A DNA stretch of 64,000 nucleotides. Source: Amphiduros pacificus. Its lineage: Eukaryota; Annelida; Polychaeta; Phyllodocida; Hesionidae. Position numbers and translations under genes: made by a program. How positions within the stretch are numbered: position 1 is the stretch's first letter; every line of letters starts with the position of its first letter. The DNA lies in the NCBI GenBank assembly GCA_949316495.1, contig OX439005.1, positions 5,241,001-5,305,000 of the forward strand. Reading direction: 5' to 3'. The notes beneath the pieces are model-generated. The model had not been told where the DNA came from. It saw nothing but the letters and a program-made list of their open reading frames with translations, and did not search any database. This document shows, in pieces, positions 61,741-64,000 of this stretch.

Positions 61741-62171
61741 TCAGGAAGCAGTGGTAGACCCGTCAGCAACTTGACACGTCCGACCGCATCCTGCTGAGAA
61801 TATTACAGCCATTGTCTGTGTGGGGTGAGGCCGGTAATTTCCACACCTATTTTGTTTTCACCGCTCTTTCATGCCGTGCTTTAATGATTCACATTTCTCT
61901 CCTCAGTAATGGGGGTCTTTACTCGCTTCATTGGATGCAAACTGGAGGTTTGAAAAGCTCTGTATCATGTGCACTTCCTAATGATCCCCGATGTGACTCA
62001 ATTTTCACTACTCTTTGTTTCATAGTATGTTCGCAATTTCTGTGAAAAATTGATAAAGGAAAATTATGTTCAAATTTTTAAAAATATTCGCACACTATTT
62101 TGCTATTTTTCTTCTGATTTGTCGGAACTGTCAGACAACTGGTGATGTCAGATTTGTCGGTCTCTACCACA

Positions 62172-62185
62172 CTGCCCCCTAGTGG
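62172..62185 (-). promoter_or_regulatory. CTCF-like motif, exact core match
   Basis: The minus strand reads CCACTAGGGGGCAG (flanks TTTG and TGTG), an exact match to CCASYAGRKGGCRS. Confidence 0.5.
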
Positions 62186-62869
62186 CAAAGGTTGGCGTTA
62201 ACCCCTCCTGGTGCAACGTTTATTACATTTTATTCAATCTTTTAAACATAATCCTGTATAAAACCACAAATTATTAACATAAACCAAATTATAGTCATTG
62301 TTTGAATGAAATGGTAGAGGAAATGTTTGGATAAATATAAAAGTTTGGAAGATATTTGTTCGGATAGTTTTGTGGGTTAGACGAGACATGTGGCATGTTC
62401 CAGTGGATTAACATGTCTGACAAGTGGCCCTTACACTTGATGCATTTAATTGAATCATCTCCCCAATCTGTCAACATTTTAAAAACTTGACAACTCTATA
62501 AACTATGACTGGGCGGGTAAAAAAAATATCCTCTCGCTCTCCTTGTATCAAATATCATGAATTTTTCATTTATTTAATTTTCAGGAAGAAATAGTAAAAA
62601 TTGTGAGAGATGTCAAAGGAAGTTAGTAAAATATCAAAAATCATTTGTATTTATTGTTTACGTAATTTATAATGTTAAAAAATGATGCATTTATTCCGTA
62701 AATTATTTTGGCTGCAAATATTATAAAAAGTAGCAAATATTTGTATTTATGGTTAAATATTATTACAGTGTTCTAAAATGATTCATGTATTCAGAAAATA
62801 TGCAGCATTTAGGGGGATTTATTGACTGTCATTTGGCAGGCGGGTTGTTGAGCCATGCTATGAGAGTTT

Positions 62870-62902
62870 GGGGGCCGGAGGGGTCAGTAGGGTCGGCGAG
62901 GG
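62870..62902 (+). other. G-quadruplex-type motif in a GC-rich patch
   Basis: Four G runs (62870-62874, 62880-62883, 62890-62892, 62900-62902) are separated by loops of 5, 6 and 7 bases, fitting the G3+N1-7 pattern. More G runs follow (CCCCGGGGAGGGG). Confidence 0.6.
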
Positions 62903-62949
62903 TGTACCCCGGGGAGGGGCGATGATCCTGGCCCCAGAAGGCTCAACCT

Positions 62950-62963
62950 CCTCTAGAGGGCGC
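62950..62963 (+). promoter_or_regulatory. CTCF-like motif, one mismatch
   Basis: CCTCTAGAGGGCGC, one mismatch to CCASYAGRKGGCRS, about 50 bp after the quadruplex-type motif. Confidence 0.33.
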
Positions 62964-64000
62964 CTCATCTAATTAGGTCATGGTGATTAAAGCCCTGGAC
63001 AATGGTCAAGTATGCAAATAAGATAAATGATCAAAATGATGCAGCCAAATGACAGATAACAGATATAAGTAGACACAAACCAGAAAAATCCACTTAGTCA
63101 GTTTTCTGCCATTCTTTCCTCTTTGTCGGGACCATCTAGCTAATTTTATTGAACTTATTTTAGAGATTTCAATTTGTCTCTGCATCAAAGGATTACCAGA
63201 ACGTACACTTTTATATCCATTGTAGAAAAAATTTTGATACTGAAAATGGGTCTTTTGTTTGAAGTTGAACAATAGATAGGGAACTGTCAATCAAGCGAGG
63301 ATGCTCCTGGCTGGAGAATAATACCCCTTCAAAAGTTTCATTCATCCCAGTGCGTGAATGACAACCATGCCTTTATTGTGGGTTTTGTGGCATTTCTCAA
63401 AATTTCAGAAAGCCTGAACAACATTTTGAGCTGGGGGGCATAAAAGCAGATTTATTGTGATCTGTTAAGGGCCTCTCACCTTGCCAGCAAGGGCATTAAA
63501 TTTTCATATGGAGAGGGGTAAAACAATGGCATTTTCTGCCAGGTTTCGAGTCTCAAGAGGGTGAAAACCCCCACTTTGGGGTAGCACAGAAGCTGTGCAC
63601 TTTGAGAGTACTTCCCTTTATCCTGTTTATGGTGTTTACCTGCCATTCATTTCGTGACTGTTACTCTCCACAGATTTCATGACTCTTTGTCTGACAGTTT
63701 GTGATTTTACTCCAAGATGAACCTAGATTTTAGATAAAAAATCAATGAGCCATGAAGACCAGCAGACAATTAGCATATTTCATTGAAATTTTAATGAAGA
63801 TTATGCAATACTTTGATATATGAGCAAGAATTATAAGACACTTAAAAAAACGAGTCAAGTCTGGGTTCAGTGTGGGGCCTCTCATGGTGATGCCTGGTAT
63901 TGCACCTGCCCCTGGGCTATCTGGCACCCTGCCCCACAATGATGAAGTGGACACCGGTCAGTTATCTACCTTTTGTCACATTTTATCACTTACATATTGT

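Larger units (their letters stand above)
12750..64000 (+). other. very long intron 3 of the KIF26-like gene, open at the window end (inferred)
   Basis: After the donor at 12750 I found no exon with recognisable KIF26 sequence: not the second CxxC/LNQLKQEA segment, and not the motor. No other gene was recognised on either strand. The stretch is AT-rich non-coding DNA broken up by the repeat arrays and motif clusters listed separately. Quiet parts with nothing nameable include 12866-13456, 13593-14834, 15787-18085, 19613-20304, 20393-23904, 26171-28288, 33713-34440, 43221-44722, 50073-51187, 51202-53507 and 62964-64000. Short exons under about 60 codons may have been missed. Confidence 0.4.

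Overview
This is animal nuclear DNA. It is AT-rich, has GT-AG introns and long non-coding stretches, and is unusually rich in minisatellites. A tRNA-derived SINE remnant with a tail style that I recall from molluscs and other invertebrates suggests a lophotrochozoan, most likely a mollusc. That placement is an inference. Nothing bacterial or viral was recognised, and no reverse transcriptase or transposase reading frame was seen.

Genes. The only gene I can name is the 5' end of a KIF26-like (VAB-8-like) atypical kinesin on the + strand. Its third visible exon carries a WCDHC...LVELKRQA motif that I recognise from the N-terminus of KIF26A/KIF26B. Three exons at 1695-2765, 11024-11158 and 12384-12749 are all in phase 0 and join without a stop. 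No motor-domain exon was found, so everything from 12750 to the window end reads as one very long intron, at least 51 kb if no small exon was missed. At the left edge a short minus-strand reading frame (78-263) with a polyadenylation signal may be the end of a divergent gene.

Layout. 1-1672: window edge, possible small minus-strand gene and the 5' flank of the kinesin gene. 2766-11023: intron 1, with minisatellites of 31, 24, 12 and 47/69 bp. 11159-12383: short intron 2. 12750-64000: intron 3, with a SINE remnant (13.5 kb), a 30-bp array (18.3-19.6 kb), a 184-bp dimer (25.8 kb), a cluster of regulatory-looking motifs (28.3-34.5 kb), a 48-bp array (32.5-33.7 kb), an 8.2-kb array of 27/32-bp units with higher-order duplications (35.0-43.2 kb), a CpG-rich patch (47.0-47.5 kb), a duplicated 18-bp array (48.8-50.1 kb), 11-bp and 49-bp arrays (56.4-58.5 kb), a G-rich purine tract (61.25-61.74 kb) and a GC-rich patch (62.9 kb).

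The very long open frames over the arrays (up to about 2,740 codons on the minus strand) come from stop-free repeat units and are not genes. The signal that most deserves follow-up is a series of CTCF-like motifs: three exact and seven one-mismatch matches to the 14-base core CCASYAGRKGGCRS. Several lie beside nuclear-receptor direct repeats (DR1, DR5). Together they suggest that the long intron holds insulator or enhancer elements.
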